Origin: Bacillota bacterium | GTDB taxonomy: Bacteria > Bacillota_A > Clostridia > Lachnospirales > Lachnospiraceae | Reading direction: 5' to 3' | Assembly: GCA_023443925.1 (NCBI GenBank) | Contig: JAEZSL010000238.1 | Coordinates: 1 to 22,174 of the forward strand | DNA length: 22,174 bases | Part shown: positions 22,001-22,174 of the stretch, piece after piece | Numbering within the stretch: the first letter of the stretch is position 1 | How the letters are laid out: each line of letters begins with the position of its first letter | Program-made: the position numbers and the translations under genes | Notes under the pieces: model-generated | The model's database searches: none | The model's input: the letters and a program-made list of their open reading frames with translations, nothing else | What the model was told of the DNA's origin: nothing

Positions 22001-22174
22001 TTATACCACCTGTTTATGCATATATTTACGAATCAGCTCATTAATTACATCCTGAAAATCAACTTTTCCTTCAATGCATTCCTGCATCCTTTTTTTGTCG
22101 GATTCTAAAAGCGGCATATCTTCCATACTCATTGTTGCATTAACATTCTCAATGATACGCTCTGTTTTACTCAT
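22001..22174 (-). CDS. VbhA-like antitoxin (Fic partner)
   Basis: The 57-residue protein MSKTERIIENVNATMSMEDM...QDVINELIRKYMHKQVV has the small three-helix layout of the antitoxin VbhA family. In that family, the inhibitory helix (S/T-x-x-x-E/G-x-x-N region) blocks ATP binding by Fic AMP-transferases. It sits three bases before the fic start, the usual antitoxin-first operon order, and appears complete: the ATG is the last codon at the window edge. Its upstream ribosome binding site and promoter are outside the window, so an earlier start cannot be excluded. With the Fic toxin destroyed, it would be an orphan antitoxin here. Confidence 0.7.
   Translation of the reverse strand: MSKTERIIENVNATMSMEDMPLLESDKKRMQECIEGKVDFQDVINELIRKYMHKQVV

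Overview
The window looks like a chromosomal stretch from a low-GC, endospore-former-type Firmicute, most likely a Clostridia/Lachnospiraceae relative. The evidence is strong AGGAGG-type ribosome binding sites, a T-box leader in front of a leucyl-tRNA synthetase reading frame, a WYL regulator, an HscC-type Hsp70 with its J-protein, and a VbhA-type antitoxin. No tRNA, rRNA, CRISPR array or intact transposase gene was seen. The assignment is inference from gene content and style, not a database match.

Layout. 1-1093 is the 3' part of a large beta-propeller-like protein (start outside the window), followed by a repeat-rich spacer. 1480-3533 holds a Gfo/Idh/MocA oxidoreductase divergent from a WYL regulator with a near-consensus promoter. 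3530-4303 is an endonuclease III gene whose iron-sulfur tail is replaced by a stretch resembling an ABC exporter. 4304-5180 is mostly non-coding, with repeats and an unlisted 59-residue gene at 4852-5031. 5181-8610 is a two-gene operon: membrane-anchored J-domain protein, then HscC-like Hsp70. 8861-9970 is a complete leucine T-box leader joined directly to the C-terminal third of leuS. 10224-12427 carries a stand-alone GyrI-like effector-binding protein and an AraC regulator with effector-binding domains. 12511-14777 carries a GNAT acetyltransferase, a nitroreductase and a MarR regulator; matching palindromic operators precede the last two. 15128-17158 is an XRE/TPR-like regulator plus a CPBP intramembrane protease broken by one amber codon. 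17522-18466 encodes an unusual AraC DNA-binding domain fused to a GyrB-like GHKL ATP-binding domain; hairpins and a MITE-like element follow it. 18952-20853 is a large HD-domain phosphohydrolase, 21205-21627 a small membrane-anchored protein, and 21798-22174 an intact VbhA-like antitoxin followed by a wrecked fic gene.

How it works together. Most genes are short, separately regulated units typical of an accessory, stress-response region: one-component regulators next to small enzymes or proteases, a specialised chaperone pair, and a toxin-antitoxin remnant. Several loci are clearly decaying or rearranged (nth chimera, leuS fragment, CPBP amber, fic remnant), and at least four families of short dispersed or clustered repeats occupy the spacers. 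The most unusual intact gene is the AraC-GyrB-like fusion at 17522-18466. The clearest regulatory circuit is MarR/nitroreductase, where one operator lies exactly in the 17-bp spacer of a consensus promoter.
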